DNA from: Thermoplasmata archaeon
GTDB lineage: Archaea; Thermoplasmatota; Penumbrarchaeia; Penumbrarchaeales; EX4484-36
NCBI GenBank assembly: GCA_021160765.1
Contig: JAGHBW010000035.1
Coordinates: 1 to 6,175, forward strand
Direction of reading: 5' to 3'
Length of the DNA stretch: 6,175 nucleotides
The translations under genes and the position numbers were made by a program. Position 1 is the first letter of the stretch. Each line of letters begins with the position of its first letter. Shown in pieces: positions 5,901 to 6,175 of the stretch. Below the pieces are notes generated by a model. That model saw only the letters and a list, made by a program, of their open reading frames with translations. It did no database searches and was not told where the DNA came from.

Positions 5901-6175
5901 AATCCACCCCGGGGAAGGCGTTCAGTGTTTTTTCCTCATCTGAGGTTGTTTCCCTTGGGGGGGTGTAGAAAAGTAGGGGGGAGGAGATAATCTTCCCATC
6001 CTGTTTACTGTAGAAGGTGGTGTAGGGGACAGATGAGATGTAATAATAGTCATCCAACGGGGAGTCCTTGTCGTAGTTAACGAATGTGACGGCGTTGGTA
6101 GGTATTACCCTCCTGTAAGAGACTCCCTCATATCCGCCAATGGTGATGTGGGAGGAGCTCTTACTGCTGGCGGGC
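2932..6175 (-). CDS. Large membrane-anchored C25-like (clan CD) cysteine peptidase with PPC-like and CWB2-like segments, 5' end outside window
   Basis: The frame is open to the right edge, giving at least 1080 codons. A TTG at 6057 is only an internal codon, as 39 further sense codons precede it. The signal peptide is therefore not visible. Numbering from the Leu codon at 6057, domains in order are:
- an N-terminal domain with NPYDVSSSLALDGWSYSRRAV (about 97-117);
- a Pro/Ser/Glu-rich linker (122-162);
- a PPC-like beta-sandwich (about 284-372);
- a CWB2-like segment (about 381-432, GDSFASAANGAVLASEL then GVKEVYVVDLGG);
- the peptidase region (about 480-977).
The likely catalytic dyad is His772 in MHGGH and Cys888 in SAGSCL, followed by GDPDLKVYSP, which resembles the end of the C25 domain. 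A membrane helix (about 1009-1030) and the basic tail RRIYLKKR suggest an outward-facing protein anchored at its C-terminus. It would degrade or process extracellular or cell-surface proteins, and its substrate is unknown. The 116-residue His-Cys spacing is long for the clan. It is the first visible gene of the operon. Peptidase activity is inferred. Confidence 0.8.
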   Translation of the reverse strand, partial: PASSKSSSHITIGGYEGVSYRRVIPTNAVTFVNYDKDSPLDDYYYISSVPYTTFYSKQDGKIISSPLLFYTPPRETTSDEEKTLNAFPGVDYFMEDYLTVNGGSVKRVNLVGFDSVPPQVGERWKANEIRMIKGSNPYDVSSSLALDGWSYSRRAVLAVINPSPPSPDKEIKGEVEGQTPSAQPESGTIEGSKMPSPVDPNEHKFTIDEGYKYIDAVMTWSQSSLGELLARGKDPDLQLYDMQLGEVAASEDWNVLTGASEHVSSYVYHSGEWMFAVTYMPTESYEYQMALKEYLSRNPELLQISRGDQPWSAEVNYQIDYTIYPGVDLDIPDEVPFFCRDATIELTWSDTSSRLGLILLDENGAEVASALDKTQSSKQVLEVKSLGMGRYRVSVVNLEGSGTSFKISYSFRQVKDVKEGDSFASAANGAVLASELNAPLLFVPYDRLPRSVEKALNTLGVKEVYVVDLGGHAKSGLYKGLDRARGLLQREIKVRRITNYNAIYREIMGRAGKGGEPTGDIVFTTIDPWSYWYVAKTKENPAGEFPGAYFVGPATFTAAHHGSPVFITDTNRKLSQAQAWHNNFWLKAYPSRLPPSVGCMVLEGKAIYSFLQQVGADIGGIKGHKESIITVADQFDIGTSWDRALVGAAQAGRIMGSPVDASVWISRSIFYPKIIFANPAVNPSLDPHEGKRWQGSSSTRIAGKLTIVEPEREVETRLAVQETWVSYQYKFNERGSEYWGCKYQTRTGIVPGETPSDDPIDPKGVWPDIDTSNMVPYYLDTIGYDHVQTTTFERTIENLNRGVIMWFEVMHGGHTYSGVVGWWDPKANVEKDPWRGYEENGIPVNGNLERLRGATDDPDVVTMNKHVGLDVQPGFGPVTGAGVVPETHDGIVIALLQQRQTEYNNRGLQIDEALQNLHSMGFSAGSCLIANTYLHLSLVRHGSIFQVIDPWLTSWYSSFAMEVFLKDIYYNYTVGEAYERGIAHVGILYLVDAWWWDIFENLVFYGDPDLKVYSPRNAWSEPESLNKAVVIGGHTPFGAKEHPDKVRGSLLLDALFITGVGILTIEVGRRIYLKKRAVAA

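Overview
The window looks like a piece of an archaeal chromosome, probably from a euryarchaeote-like lineage and possibly a thermophile. The main evidence is four things. There is an archaeal A24B-type prepilin/preflagellin peptidase. A BRE/TATA promoter sits at leaderless distance from a CBS-domain gene. Ribosome binding sites include an exact GGAGGTGAT, the complement of the archaeal 16S rRNA 3' end. Arginine is often encoded by AGG/AGA. I cannot name the species. Coding density is high, and the only sizeable non-coding stretch is the roughly 185 bp between queF and the CBS gene.

Left part (1-1417): the 3' end of an unrecognised multi-pass membrane protein (+) converges on, and overlaps by 30 bp, a small QueF-family gene (-) with the Cys and Asp catalytic residues and the NADPH-binding QueF motif. 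A divergent intergenic region separates queF from a two-CBS-domain protein (+). This region carries a TATA box, a G-rich minus strand and a small inverted repeat.

Right part (1463-6175, all minus strand): three tightly packed genes form an apparent operon, read from right to left. The first is a very large surface protein that runs off the right edge of the window, with at least 1080 codons visible. It has a PPC-like beta-sandwich, a CWB2-like segment, a clan CD (C25/gingipain-like) cysteine-peptidase domain with a His-Gly-Gly and a Gly-Ser-Cys motif, and a C-terminal membrane anchor. The second is an unusual fusion of a YbjQ-like domain to a helix-hairpin-helix domain. The third is the A24B peptidase. 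At both gene junctions the stop codon of the upstream gene overlaps the ribosome binding site of the next gene, which suggests translational coupling. At the first junction the ribosome binding site can also fold into a hairpin that places the start codon in its loop.

Functionally, the operon joins an anchored extracellular protease with the membrane enzyme that processes type IV-pilin-like precursors, so a role at the cell surface is plausible. The YbjQ-HhH protein has no obvious link to it. QueF belongs to 7-deazaguanine metabolism and the CBS protein is probably a nucleotide-sensing regulator. Neither shows a visible functional tie to the operon.
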